Made by a program: the position numbers and the translations under genes
Origin: Sequoia sempervirens
Lineage: Eukaryota; Streptophyta; Pinopsida; Cupressales; Cupressaceae
Assembly: GCA_007258455.2 (NCBI GenBank)
Contig: VDFB02000003.1
Coordinates: forward strand, 38,787,084 to 38,851,083
DNA length: 64,000 bases
Direction: 5' to 3'
In this document: piece after piece, positions 22,930 to 33,216 of the stretch
Position numbering within the stretch: position 1 is the stretch's first letter
Layout: every line of letters begins with the position of its first letter
The notes under the pieces: model-generated
Database searches by the model: none
Told to the model about the DNA's origin: nothing
The model's input: the letters and a program-made list of their open reading frames with translations, nothing else

Positions 22930-23727
22930 TCAAGATCTCGTCTTGGATTTGTCCAATGTGAGCCTTGTATCACAAATGATGTTCAGCGAAGCTTCTGAGA
23001 AGTATGAACTGTCAATCAAATTCATGATGGCTTCCTTGAAGATCTGGGATATTTCTGTGGCCGGCAGGAAGATACGATTTTCTTCAAGAAGTTGACCAGG
23101 CAACTCTCTGATACTTTTGTCAAGAATGGTGCGATGCCCATCGACATCTTCCTGTACTTGGTGAAGATCTTCTATGAGAGATTGAACCACTTGAATTCTG
23201 TGTTTCAGTGATTCTCTTACCTCTACAAACTTTTCTTTGTCGAGAATTACCCCAACCTCCACCAATTTGCTGAGCTTTACCTGTTTCATTTCCGACCATG
23301 ACAACAGGCATTTTTCCATGTCTCTGCGCTCCTGGGAAAGTACGCTCTTTTCTTTATCAAGCTCAGTGGTGAGCTTGGCCAACATGGTAGTTTTCTCGTC
23401 CGCAGCCAAAATTATCTGAGATCCGCGCTCAATGATCTTTTCAACAAAATCATATAACACCCTACCTTTGGAGGCGAATTTCTCAGCTTTCTTGACAGCT
23501 GGGTCTTCAATATTTACCACTGTCAGCGGTTGTGCATTACTTAGAGAACCGGCAAGTCTCTTTACAACAGTGGCATAATGCTCTGCCCTCTGTTTGTACA
23601 TGTTACGAGCTTGCTCAACTTTATCCAGCCTTCCTGCCAAGATATCCAAAGTGACTTCCGCATCGGCTTTTGCACTTTCGTTGGTAACCTTGCCAAGCTG
23701 GACCTTTGTTACTGTGCAGTCCTCCAT
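22930..23727 (-). CDS. ORF 'D', coiled-coil protein of unknown function
   Basis: An uninterrupted minus-strand frame of 265 codons from the Met at 23727. The protein is highly charged with long heptad-like stretches (for example residues about 25-60 and 115-205), predicting extended coiled coil. No membrane segment, zinc finger or enzyme motif is seen. It may be the C-terminal part of a larger polyprotein with ORFs A-C, since the order on one strand is globular domain, acidic tail, Pro/Ser/Thr linker, coiled coil. The frames do not connect directly in this copy. Coding status is inferred from length and coherent composition. I do not recognise the family. Confidence 0.5.
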   Translation of the reverse strand: MEDCTVTKVQLGKVTNESAKADAEVTLDILAGRLDKVEQARNMYKQRAEHYATVVKRLAGSLSNAQPLTVVNIEDPAVKKAEKFASKGRVLYDFVEKIIERGSQIILAADEKTTMLAKLTTELDKEKSVLSQERRDMEKCLLSWSEMKQVKLSKLVEVGVILDKEKFVEVRESLKHRIQVVQSLIEDLHQVQEDVDGHRTILDKSIRELPGQLLEENRIFLPATEISQIFKEAIMNLIDSSYFSEASLNIICDTRLTLDKSKTRS

Positions 23728-23983
23728 ATTGACATCACCTTCTTGATTCGATGGTATGCCAATTTCAGCATACTTGTGGCCCGGACTTATCAGCGTTGAC
23801 CTTGGTACCTTTTTCTTCCTTTGGCTTTTGGAAGAAATTATCTCTTGAGGTCCGGAGCTCCTGCGGAGAAATCATGCACTTTTCGCGCCCGACGCAGAGA
23901 TATTAGCCAAGGAGGAAGAAAGAAAGTGTGAACAGTTTCTTGTCAATTGATTAAGCCATTGCCACTTAGAAGTTATTGTCACA

Positions 23984-24334
23984 TCACAGACTCACCATTG
24001 GTATCGTGACAATTGGAGAAGTATTTGTCATCGTAGCTCCTGTAGTTGACACATTGAGCTGATCACGCATCGACTCATTCATGAAATGATTGAATTCGTT
24101 TTCAGAAGTGATATCATACGTTGGCGAAGACAAGCTAGGAATGGACGATGGAGGGCTTGACAGTATATCAACCGTATGGATGCTTGTCACTGAAGGAGTA
24201 TTAAGCTGGGTTGATGCTGCAGGGATAGGGGATATCTCGGCTGCAGGAATGCATGTGGTAGGTATAGGTGACGAGGGAACAGGAGGTGGAGGAGTTCTTG
24301 AATCTGGAGGGGTATGAGGAACGTTTGAAGTCAC
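23984..24334 (-). pseudogene. ORF 'C', Pro/Ser/Thr-rich linker segment
   Basis: A minus-strand frame of 116 codons dominated by Pro, Ser, Thr and Ile, a low-complexity disordered segment. The same frame is open upstream of its first Met through TSPPENVVEG, which overlaps the end of ORF B in another frame. A single-base indel near 24385 is the simplest explanation, making C the continuation of B. Confidence 0.5.
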
Positions 24335-24363
24335 GGGCGATGATGTTCTATGAATTCCCTCAA

Positions 24364-25215
24364 CTACATTCTCAGGAGGAGAAGTAGTTCTTGATCATGC
24401 CCGGGTTCCTGTTGATCACCCTCTTGTTTCTCTGAATCTGGTTCACCTTCAAAGTCACCTTCAGATCCTTCTTCAGAATCTTCATCAGACTCTTGCCCGC
24501 TTTCAGAAACCTCTTCGGCATCGGAGTCTGCTTCTGCTGAATCTTCATCTTCAGCGGATTGGTCGCTTGAAGTTCCTTCTTCATCGGAATCTATCTCCTC
24601 CAAAATAGGCTTTTTACCCCTAGAGCGAGATGGATGAGATTCCGTCATTTCTGCCTCTTGGACAGCCTGGGTATCTTTCTTACCAACAGTGAACTTGATC
24701 CTTGGACCCCTTCGCGAAGAAGTGGGAACAGCCGCTGATTTGTTTTTGTCGCGGAGTTCTTGCTGTTGGCGAGCTTCTGCTTCAGATTCCTCTCCTTCTG
24801 AGTCTATTCTGAAACTTTTCATTGCATGACCATGTTTATGTAACCATTCTTCTGTGTTGGCTAGGATTGGTCTCAGCCTTTCTCTCATGTTGGTAACCTC
24901 TTTCCTAGACCATTGTATTGCAGGCAATGGCCTTTTAGCAATGCCTTGCTCATCATAGACAGCGTTCATGATATCACCTGGATCCTCAAAATCCTCTGGT
25001 AGATCAGCAATACCAAGATCTTTGATTTGTTGAACTGTCAATCTGCAATAGTCCATTTTGCGAATGGCTTCTTCATCTCTGCAATCTGCCCAGATGTCTT
25101 CAAAACGGTACTTGTGTTGGTGACCTTTTTGCAACTTTTTTCTGACATCTCGGTAGTCGAAATCAAACCTATACCTGTAGGTTTTGATGGTCATGATCTG
25201 CATCTCAGCATAGAC
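24364..25215 (-). pseudogene. ORF 'B', continuation of ORF A with an acidic tail
   Basis: A minus-strand frame of about 280 codons. The first half looks folded (aromatic and basic, for example YRFDFDYRDVRKK and WSRKEVTNMRERL). The second half is strongly acidic and Ser-rich (runs such as DSDEEG, EDEDSAEADSDAEE). It begins where ORF A ends, and the two are joined by a one-base shift at a run of six A (about 25225). With five A the frame would run straight through. Read this way, A+B is one protein of about 670 residues. No catalytic motif is recognised. Confidence 0.55.
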
Positions 25216-25219
25216 AGAC

Positions 25220-26404
25220 TTAGCTTTTTTGTGCAGTTTGGATAGTATATCGACCGATGGTCAGCGGGTACTTGAACCCACGCTTGTGATTGCTTCTTCG
25301 TTCTTTCTGTATTGACATCAGCTGTCTGCATGTTTCCATGAGAATCCACTTATCCGAAGGATAACGTGGTAGCATGTAGGGACAACCAGTGTAACAGCCT
25401 ACTCTCAAGTAAGTAAATGTTGGGAATTGGAGAAAAATGCATCCAACTTTACTTACCACATTATAAGCCTCATCGGATACTCTTCTTCTTTCCAAAGCTG
25501 GATCAAAGTTGAAGAGTAAGGGCGCAAGGAAAGCATCAGTGACCCGTCTGAAATGATGAAAGCTCTCCTTTAGCTCCAATTGATAGAAATATCTGTATAC
25601 AGGCACCATCATTCGATTCCCTTTTGTAGATAGACCGGGGAATTGTCTCATCACAGCCGCTGCGTACACCAGGTAAGAAGTCATGTAGAACTTCAATGTA
25701 GAAGGAGCATTGATCAACTGCTCGTGTATCTCATCACTGATTTGTTTGGCCCAGTCAATATGCACCTTCTGCCTTCTTATGATCCTGATGTACTCATACA
25801 TCCAATCGTGAAAGGTGGATGATTCCGGCAAGCCTTTCACTCGGCTTAGAAACGTGATCATATCCTTGACGTCATCTTTGAAGTCACTTCTCAGAAGTCC
25901 TTTCAGCCATCTAGAAACAGATGATCTAGGCTTCTTGAGCCATTGAGTGTTTATCAACTGTTTAGCTTTATTGGGATCAGCATCGAAGATCTCCTGAGCT
26001 TTCGATATAGAGATGTCAATATATTTCTCCATATGAGGGATTTTGAAGACAATGTCAAAGAAGTCGGGGTCGAGTCTCAGAATCTCGTGCCCGGAAGAGT
26101 CGATCACACTTCTGCTTTCTCTGATGTAATGAGACGCAACTTGAAGAACAAACTCGGTATTGTGCGCAGCTGTAGGGAAAATCGCCACCAAGTGGAGGTT
26201 GCTGTGTACGATAGCTCTCATTGAATCAAGAAGAGGCTTTGTCTCTGTTAGCTTTGCGAAGTCAACCAAGTCTTGATGACCAACTTCTGTATCCTTTATC
26301 TCTTCGACTTTGGAAAGCACCATAGTTGGCGGATAGACGCCTTGATATTTGTATTTCATCTTGCTTTTTGCTTTTGAAGAAGGAGGCTTCGTAGCAGTCA
26401 TCAA
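25220..26404 (-). CDS. ORF 'A', gag-like or orphan protein of unknown function
   Basis: An open minus-strand frame of 394 codons from MMTATKPPSSKAK, the longest in the window. After a basic N-terminus the protein appears folded and mostly helical, with conserved-looking segments such as FKIPHMEKYIDISISKA (about 120-136), SVSRWLKGLLRSDFKDD (about 160-177), FHDWMYEYIRIIRR (about 200) and VPVYRYFYQLELKESFHHF (about 270). I recognise no named domain. Its place at the 5' end of a multi-ORF unit bounded by an LTR suggests a gag-type structural role, which is inference. The frame ends at a one-base shift into ORF B. The lack of internal stops contrasts with ORF E. Confidence 0.55.
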   Translation of the reverse strand: MMTATKPPSSKAKSKMKYKYQGVYPPTMVLSKVEEIKDTEVGHQDLVDFAKLTETKPLLDSMRAIVHSNLHLVAIFPTAAHNTEFVLQVASHYIRESRSVIDSSGHEILRLDPDFFDIVFKIPHMEKYIDISISKAQEIFDADPNKAKQLINTQWLKKPRSSVSRWLKGLLRSDFKDDVKDMITFLSRVKGLPESSTFHDWMYEYIRIIRRQKVHIDWAKQISDEIHEQLINAPSTLKFYMTSYLVYAAAVMRQFPGLSTKGNRMMVPVYRYFYQLELKESFHHFRRVTDAFLAPLLFNFDPALERRRVSDEAYNVVSKVGCIFLQFPTFTYLRVGCYTGCPYMLPRYPSDKWILMETCRQLMSIQKERRSNHKRGFKYPLTIGRYTIQTAQKS

Positions 26405-26651
26405 AAGGAATTGGAACCCTGATCAATCTTGATTTGACGATCTTTGAAAGTAGACTGCAATCCGTTTAGTCAGAACAAACATGAATTGTTAGGACACATG
26501 GGAAAGCGCGAAATGAGCACGAGGATAGGAAATCATGAAGCGGATGACGAGGCACGCAAAACGATGCACGAATGCGGAAAAATGAGGTTTAGGAGTGCAC
26601 TGGTCAAAAATGAAGTTCATTTGGGAAGAATTGAGGAAAGCCTGAAAAAAG

Positions 26652-26913
26652 TGTAAGGGCGCTAAAATTCAGCGCCCTTACATTCTTGGAAAATTGCTTT
26701 TGGTGCAAGGGCGCTAAATTTTAGCGCCCTTACACTTTCAGGGTTAGGAATTTTCTGACATTCTCAAGATGTCACAGCGCTAAAATTCAGCGCTTTTGCT
26801 TTTCTGAAAAATGACTTTGATGCAAGGGCGCTAAATTTCAGCGCCCTTACACCTTACAGTGTTAGGAAAAATCTCATCTTCTCAAAAATGTCCTAGCGCC
26901 AAAATTCAGCGCC
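26652..26913. repeat. Cluster of five GC-stemmed palindromes
   Basis: Five inverted repeats of the form (A)GGGCGCT-AAATTT-AGCGCCC(T), at 26652-26682, 26705-26733, 26776-26794, 26822-26850 and 26895-26913. The stems are GGCGCT or AGCGC and the centres AT-rich. Longer ones (with flanking 'TGTAAGGGCGC' arms) alternate with shorter ones. The cluster lies just 5' of ORF A in minus orientation, that is, in the leader or LTR position. Confidence 0.9.
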
Positions 26914-28096
26914 TCTGCTTTTTTCTTGATAATTTTGAGATGCAGATGCAAGAGGGAATGGCGAGAGCGCTCAGGGTTGGAGAAGGCAATTTGTTTGAAT
27001 CATGAAAGCTTGAACTTGTTTCCATCCTATTACATACGCCTTCAAAGGTTAAGGGAATTCTCTTTCACAATGATAGATCTTTTCAATGTTCACCAAAATG
27101 CATAGAGAGAGAAACAAAAAGATTTCAACATGAATACATTGGATAGATACAAGTTCCACAGAACATCGATCATAGAGGAGAATAAGGAAAGAAACGCGTA
27201 AGGTTAGGAAAGAAACGCGTAAGGAAACAAAAGCTCGCCACGATGAAGACAAACAATGGACAGAAAACGCGAATGGAGAGAAGGAATGTACGTTGAAGAA
27301 GAAAAACGCGAATGAAGAACACTTGAAGGGTGAGAACAAAACGCGAATGGAAAGCACAATGCGTAAGAAACAAAAACGTGTATGTTTAACAATGAACACA
27401 TACAAATGAAAAGAGTGAAGACAAAGCCAAACGAGAAACTTACCAGAGCAAAACGGGAAGAATGTTGAAGAAACGGCGAAATCTCCAAAACGCGAACTTG
27501 CAGTTTGAAAGAAACCCGCACAGCAAGAGGAGAGAAGAGAAAAATAAAATGTGAACAACTAAAATGGCGAACTCATTCACTTAAGTGAAAATGAAAATTA
27601 AAAACCTAACTCAAGTCGAGCAATAAATTTAGGCACAAAAAGTGGCACGATTGACGAAAAACACGAAAACATGAAGAAACGTGCCAGAGTCACAAAAAAA
27701 GTTTAAGTGTCGAAGAAAAATGTAATGGCGCTAAAATTTAGCGCTATTACATTTTTGGCATCTCATCGCGATGCGGGCTTAAATTTGCCGTACTCAGATT
27801 CCGTGACGAAATAATTTTGTTTCAAGGCATGCTTAAAAATCTCGAAGCACCGCATTTTGCAATTCGCTAAGGGCTCATCAGCTTGAAACGCCACGTAAAG
27901 ATCTCTCGCTTCAAGGTCTTTGGCGAGGTGAAAAGGGAACGCTTTGAATTGACTATTCGAGACTTGGGAACGACTCTCGGCGGGTGGCTTTGAAAATCAC
28001 CCATTATGGATTTTTGAACTTCACAACCCAGGAAACGCATAAGTTTCGTGAGGGGGTTATCCGGTGGAATGAGCTACTGCTAGGATTCCGTGGATA
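26914..28096. other. Leader-like region upstream of ORF A
   Basis: Mostly purine-rich on the + strand, giving spurious Phe/Ser-rich minus frames (27049-27558). A minus frame at about 27990-27772 reads FPFHLAKDLEARDLYVAF and further plausible protein up to a TGA, but is short and unrecognised. No TATA/GGGGAGTCCCC block of the LTR family is found here, so a matching 5' LTR is not evident. Confidence 0.4.
27721..27751. repeat. Isolated GC-stemmed palindrome
   Basis: TGTAATGGCGCT-AAAATTT-AGCGCTATTACA, a sixth member of the family at 26.65-26.91 kb, with the longest stem. Confidence 0.85.
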
Positions 28097-28128
28097 ACAA
28101 GCAGGTATTAGGGTGTGGAAAATATGTC

Positions 28129-28300
28129 GTAGCAATTGCCCTCGATGATAAGATTATTGAACTTAAGAATTCCATGGGACAAATACAATTGGAAATAGAT
28201 GATAAGGAAAAGGAAAAATCAAATGTAAGTGCGGAAAAAGAGAATCAGTTGGGGGGAGACATGAAAGTATTATCTGAATAAGTAGAAGTCTTGTAAAGAA
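28129..28300 (+). pseudogene. SMC2: SMC2-derived fragment, + copy
   Basis: The reading IIELKNSMGQIQLEIDD, then DKEKEKSNVSAEKENQLGGD and MKVLSE, closed by TAA. It matches the minus-strand fragment at 28427-28840 over about 50 residues, so the two form an inverted repeat about 140 bp apart. Truncated at both ends, hence not functional. See the minus copy for the family assignment. Confidence 0.6.
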
Positions 28301-28309
28301 TTTTTCTTG

Positions 28310-28400
28310 TCTGCTTCAAAATAAAAAGATGTAGCTATAGACAACAACATCCTAATGAATTTATTTTGTCCGCTTCAAAATAAAAAGATGTAGCCACTTT
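28310..28400. repeat. Two-copy direct repeat
   Basis: The word CTTCAAAATAAAAAGATGTA occurs at about 28314 and 28374 in the spacer between the two inverted SMC2 fragments. Confidence 0.8.
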
Positions 28401-28426
28401 TTTCTCATTTGAGAGTGTCTCTATGA

Positions 28427-28840
28427 TTAGAGAATGCAAATTTTACTTTTAACAAGTTCTTTACAAGACTTGTCTACCTTTTTAGATAATAATTTCATGT
28501 CTCCACCCAACTGATTCTCTTTTTCTGCAATTAGTTCTGATTTTTCCTTTTCCTTATCATCAATTTTCAATTGCATTTGTTCCATGGAATTCTTAAGTTC
28601 AAAAATATTTGACTTAATTTGTTCAAATCCACCTATAGAATCATCTCTCACTTTCTTTGCTTGCACAAATTCATATGCAATACAAAACCTCTTGAGTTTA
28701 TCCACTTCTACATTACCATTTTCCCATTGCATATATTGCACATCCACCTTCTTCAACTTCTCAAGAACATGAAGAATCTCTTCAGTTAATACTCTACCAC
28801 TCCCTATCTCCCTCCTTCCCCCTCTCTCCCTCACACACAC
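28427..28840 (-). pseudogene. SMC2: SMC2-derived gene fragment, minus copy
   Basis: A minus-strand frame of 137 codons with the signatures ILHVLEKLKKVDVQYMQWEN, VDKLKRFCIAYEFVQAKKVR, DDSIGGFEQIKS and KENQLGGDMKLLSKKVD. These match from memory the N-terminal coiled-coil arm of plant SMC2, the condensin ATPase subunit that compacts chromosomes ('YMQWANGN', 'RFCIAYEFVQAE', 'GGEVK.LSEKVD'). Only this arm is present: no Walker A, hinge or Walker B parts. Several of the joined segments lie in different exons in typical genes, so a processed-transcript origin is possible. A CT-rich tract adjoins the 5' side. Probably a duplicated pseudogene fragment. Confidence 0.68.
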
Positions 28841-28932
28841 AACCTCTCTCTACCTACCCCTCCCTCTCTCTAACCCTCTCTATACCTACCTCACCTATCA
28901 TACCTCTCTCTATCTCCCTCCTTGCCTCTTTC
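28790..28932. repeat. CT-rich low-complexity tract
   Basis: Almost pure C/T with CTCTCTC and CTCCCT words. Counterparts lie at 32665-32940 (G/A rich, so inverted) and 34646-34705 (C/T). Confidence 0.9.
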
Positions 28933-29100
28933 TTTGAAAACACTTGAAAAGAAGTAGACCAAAGTGAATGAGATAGATAAGCATTGTAACTCTTTCTTTG
29001 TGTTTTTCAACACTGCAATTAATGTGAGCATTTTTTTGTTCCAATCAAATGAAGAAAGTGAAATGACATTTTTGCTATACCAAATAGATGTTCCAATCAA

Positions 29101-29400
29101 CCTTACTTCTCTCTCTCTATACAACCTTAATTATTTGATGAAGGTTGTTTCACTACATCTACCATATCATCCTCCATCCATCTAATATTCATCTATTCTT
29201 TTATTTCATTATGAACTACTACTTCCTCTTTCTTCAATTTCTTCATTATAAGGTCTTTCAACACCATCTTTATGTATCTCTTTGGGTTAATCCATCATCA
29301 TCGTTGCATTAATCCATTAGGTTAAACCTTAAACCATAAATCCTAAACCTAACATCTATCATCATTGCATTAATCTATTGTATGAAACTATAAATGATTA
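29101..29400 (+). repeat. Repeat A, copy 1
   Basis: A block of about 300 bp beginning with a CTCTCT run and containing 'tacaacct', 'gaaggttgtttcactacatc', 'atgaactactacttcctc', 'ataaggtctttcaacacc' and 'ggttaatccatcatcat'. Copies lie at 29552-29860 (direct), 32393-32545 (direct, partial) and 33217-33440 (inverted). Confidence 0.88.
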
Positions 29401-29551
29401 ATGTTATCCATATTTACACTATAATTGATTAATTGACCAATTTAAGGCTCACTTTTACCATGTAATTGATGAAATAATCATAATTAATTATTCAAATTCT
29501 ATAGAAGGCATCTTAAATAATATAGAAGGAGGCACTAATGATGAATCAACC

Positions 29552-29860
29552 TTATTTCTCTCTCTCTCTCTCTCTCTATACAACCTCAATTCTATGATGA
29601 AGGTTGTTTGACCACATCTACCATGTCATCCTCCATCTATCTAATAGTCATCTATTCTTTTATTTCATTATGAACTACTACTTCCTCTTTCTTCAATTTC
29701 TTCATTATAAGGTCTTTCAACACCATATTTATGTCTCTCTTTGGGTTAATCCATCATCATTGTTCCATTAATCCATTAGGTTAAACCTTAAACCATAAAC
29801 CATAAACCTAACATCTATCATCATTGCATTAATCTATTGCATGAAACTATAAATGATTAA
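29552..29860 (+). repeat. Repeat A, copy 2
   Basis: A direct copy of 29101-29400 with a longer CTCTCT run and a few substitutions. Confidence 0.88.
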
Positions 29861-30084
29861 TTGAACAATTGAAGGCTCACTTTTACCATGCAATCATCAT
29901 AATATACTATATTAGGGTGTATTGTACTATCCCCTGTTAATTATATCCTTATAAAATCTTTATTGTTGCATACACACCAAGAATACAATGAAGTCCACCT
30001 TCAAATTTATAACAAATATTTGGTACAGTACAAATGGCATTTCACTTCTTCATCTGATTTGAACAAAAAAATGCTCACATTATT

Positions 30085-31395
30085 TGTATTATTGGAAAAC
30101 ACACTGTCCCTTGTCAATTATTTCCTTATGAAAAATGCTCACATTATTTCTAGTGTTGGAAAACACACTGTCTCCTGTCAATTATTTCCTTATGAAAGAT
30201 GCTCACATTATTGGAGTGTTGGAAAACACACTGTCCCTTTTTAGATATTTCCTTATGAAAAGTTTTTGATTTGTACACACCAACAATGTAATGAAGTCCA
30301 CCTTAAAATTTTAGAACAACTATTTGGTACAACAAAACTGGCATTTCACTTTCTTCATTTGATTGAAACAGAGAAATGATCACATTATTTGGAGAGTTTT
30401 CCAACATCGGAAATAACTAACAGGGGATAGTGTGTTTTCCAACATTGGAAATAACTAACAAGGGACAGTATGTTTTCCAACATTGGAAATATGATTGGAA
30501 CAAAAAAATGCTCACATTGTTTGCAGTGTTGGAAAAAACACTATCCCCTGTGTAGGAAAAGTGGACAGGGGACATCATTAGAATGTAAGATGTCTAAAAA
30601 TAACTAACAGGGGACAGTGTGTTTTCCAACAGGGAACAAAAAGTTGCTCACATTATTTGCAGTGTTGGAAAACACAGGGGACACTGTGTTTTCCACTTTC
30701 CAAAATTGGAAATAACTAATAGGGGATAGTGCGTTTTCCAACATTGGAAATAATTAACAGGGGACAGTGTGTTTTTCACTTTCTTGATATGATTGGAACA
30801 AAAAAAATCTCAGATTGTTTGCAGTGTTGGAAAACACACTATCCCCTATGTAGGAAAAGTGGATAGGGGACATCATTAGAATGTAAGATGTCTAGAAATA
30901 ACTAACAGGGGACAGTGTGTTTTCTAACATTAGAAATAACTAATAGGGGATAGTGTGTTTTCCAACAAGGGACATCATTAGAATGTAAGATGTTTAGAAA
31001 TAACTAACAGGGGACAGTGTGTTTTCCCACAAGGAACAAAAAAATGCCCACATTATTTGCAGTGTTGGAAAACACACTGTCCCTTGTCAATTATTTCCCT
31101 ATGAATTTGCAATGTTGGAAAACACGCTATCCCTTGCCAGTTATGTAATGAATTCCACCTTCAAGTTTTAGAACAACTCTTTGGTTATAGTAAAAATGAC
31201 ATTTCACTTTCTTGATATGATTGGAACAAAAAATGCTCACATTGTTTGCAGTGTTGGAAAACACATTGTCCCCTGTGTAGGAAAAGTAGACAAGGGACAT
31301 CATTAGAATGTAAGATGTCTAGAAATAACTAACAGGGGACAGTGCGTTTTCTAACATTGGAAATAACTAACAAGGGATAGTGTTTCGTCACTATA
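30085..31395. repeat. Array of a 20-bp word in both orientations
   Basis: The word GTTGGAAAACACACTGTCCC and its reverse complement recur some twenty times, often extended by 'ttgtcaattatttcc' or by its inverse 'ggaaataactaacagg'. Sense and inverse copies are interleaved, so the strand can fold back on itself at many points. Secondary repeats ('ggacatcattagaatgtaagatgtctag', 'tttcttgatatgattggaac') are mixed in. No coding sequence is supported. Confidence 0.88.
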
Positions 31396-32240
31396 TTCTA
31401 ATGATGTACCCCTTGTTCATATGATGATGACATTAATTTGGTAGATGAACCCAAAAAAATTGTGGCACATCTTTCGCCAATAATACAAATGTTATTGCCT
31501 ACCTATTACATAGACTTTGTGTTAAAGTATACACATCTTATTAATACTTTAGGTGATTTATAACCATCTAGGTATGTTTTGAGTGCATATTTGTATATTT
31601 TGAGGATGATGCATAAAATTAAAAATTATCACTATCTTGTGAATCCAAAATTTTAGAATTTCAATTTCTTCGTAATACTTTGGATAATAGTCCATGATAT
31701 TGAGACTGTCTCTATTTTTTCACCCATTGTTTCATATTGTTTTAGATGTTGATATAGAACATAAAGTAGATTGGGAAAAATGCATTTGATCTATTCTTTA
31801 AGAGGATAAAATTTTGTACACAAAAATTTTATCTATTGATAACATCAACTTTACATAGATTAGATGTAAAAATCTATGCTACTTGGAAGGGTTTCATCCC
31901 CAAAGATTTTATACAATTCAAGATCATAGAAAATGAGGAATATGGTCCTCTAATAGGAAGACAAAAACCCTAAATGATAGTGATCCATTCTCTACAATGA
32001 GATATTTTATGCATTTACAACAGTTTCAGTAGTAACTACTCTTCCTAAGCACTCAACATTTTCAAAGTCCTCATTTTCCTCTCAAATCTCAGGCAAAGCT
32101 TTCTTTATATTGTGAATGCTTTCAAGTGTGAAGTCTACTCCCTTTTTTCATAAACACATGGGAATATAACCTATCTTATGACAATATCTTCCATACAGTA
32201 AAAATGACATTTCACTTTCTTCATTTGATTGGAACACAAA
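31396..32240. other. AT-rich non-coding stretch
   Basis: No open frame or element terminus supported. It separates two clusters of the 20-bp word. Confidence 0.45.
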
Positions 32241-32400
32241 AATGCTCACATTATTTGCAGTGTTGGAAAACACACTGTCCCTTGTCAATTATTTCCAGTG
32301 TTGGAAAACACACTATCCTCTATCAATTATTTCCTTATGAAAGATGCTCACATTATTGCAGTGTTGGAAAACACATTGTACCTTGTCAAATATTTCATTA
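32241..32400 (+). repeat. Second cluster of the 20-bp word
   Basis: Three copies of 'gtgttggaaaacacac/t' in the same orientation within 160 bp, preceded by the same 'tttcactttcttcatttgattggaac' block that precedes copies at 30.0 and 31.2 kb. Confidence 0.85.
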
Positions 32401-32660
32401 TAAGGTCTTTCAACACCATCTTTATGTCTGTTTGGGTTAATCCATCATCATTGTTGCATTAATCCATTAGGTTAAACCTTAAATCCTAAACCCTAAACCT
32501 AACATCTATCATCATTGCATTAATCCATTGCATGAAATTATAAATGATTAGTGTTATCCATATTTACACTATAATTGATTAATTTAATATTTGAATATTT
32601 GAAGAAGGATCACTTTTACCATGTAATTGATGCAATCATCGTAATTAATTGTTCAAAATT
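32393..32660 (+). repeat. Repeat A, copy 3 (partial, with downstream flank)
   Basis: Starts at 'cattataaggtctttcaacacc' and keeps 'ggttaatccatcatcattgttgcattaatcc' and 'taaatgattagtgttatccatatttac' shared with copies 1 and 2. Confidence 0.85.
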
Positions 32661-32664
32661 TTCC

Positions 32665-32940
32665 TCAAAGAGAGGTAGGTAGAAAGAGAGGTGGGTGGGA
32701 TGGATTGAGGGAAAGGTAGGTCAAGAGGGAGGGGTGAGTGTAGATAGAGAGAGGGAGGGAGGGAGGGAGAGAGAGAGGGAAAGAGGGAGGGAGAGAGGTG
32801 TAGGTACAAAGAGGTAAGGTACAAGGAATAAAGAGAGATGTAGGTGAATCTAGATACAAAGGTAGGGTGGGAGAGGTATAAAGAGAGAGATAGATTGTGT
32901 GAGAGAGAGAGAGGAGGGGGAGAGGTAGATAACTACTTTT
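32665..32940. repeat. GA-rich low-complexity tract
   Basis: Nearly pure G/A with GGGAGGGAGGGA runs. The Leu/Ser/Pro-rich minus frame through it is an artefact of the tract. Confidence 0.92.
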
Positions 32941-32969
32941 CAAATCTATCTCTCCCTCCCTCGCTCACT

Positions 32970-33190
32970 AACTAGTACCTTATGTTATTTCTACAATTGT
33001 GAAATTTTATATGGACTTGGATATTCTAACCTTTTTAATTTTAACTTATGAACCATCTCTTTTGGTACTAAAATATATTTACTACCATTGTTTGAATTTA
33101 TAACACTTATATTTATTCTTGTATATATTTCTAAATAGACTTCTCCTTTGTACTAGTTCTTTATCGATACCATCATTGTTTAAAAAAACT
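32970..33190 (+). repeat. Inverted repeat X, left arm
   Basis: 'gtaccttatgttatttctacaatt' and 'cttctcctttgtactagttctttatcgatacc' are found reverse-complemented at 33635-33790. Confidence 0.82.
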
Positions 33191-33216
33191 CTAGTTGCTA
33201 TATCACTTTCTAATTT

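Noticed and set aside
27049..27558. Minus-strand frame of 169 codons
   Set aside because: Phe/Ser-rich translation of a purine-rich + strand. Two other frames are open over the same bases, and the protein has no coherent domain.
32665..32943. Minus-strand frame rich in Leu, Ser and Pro
   Set aside because: It is the translation of a GA-rich low-complexity tract.
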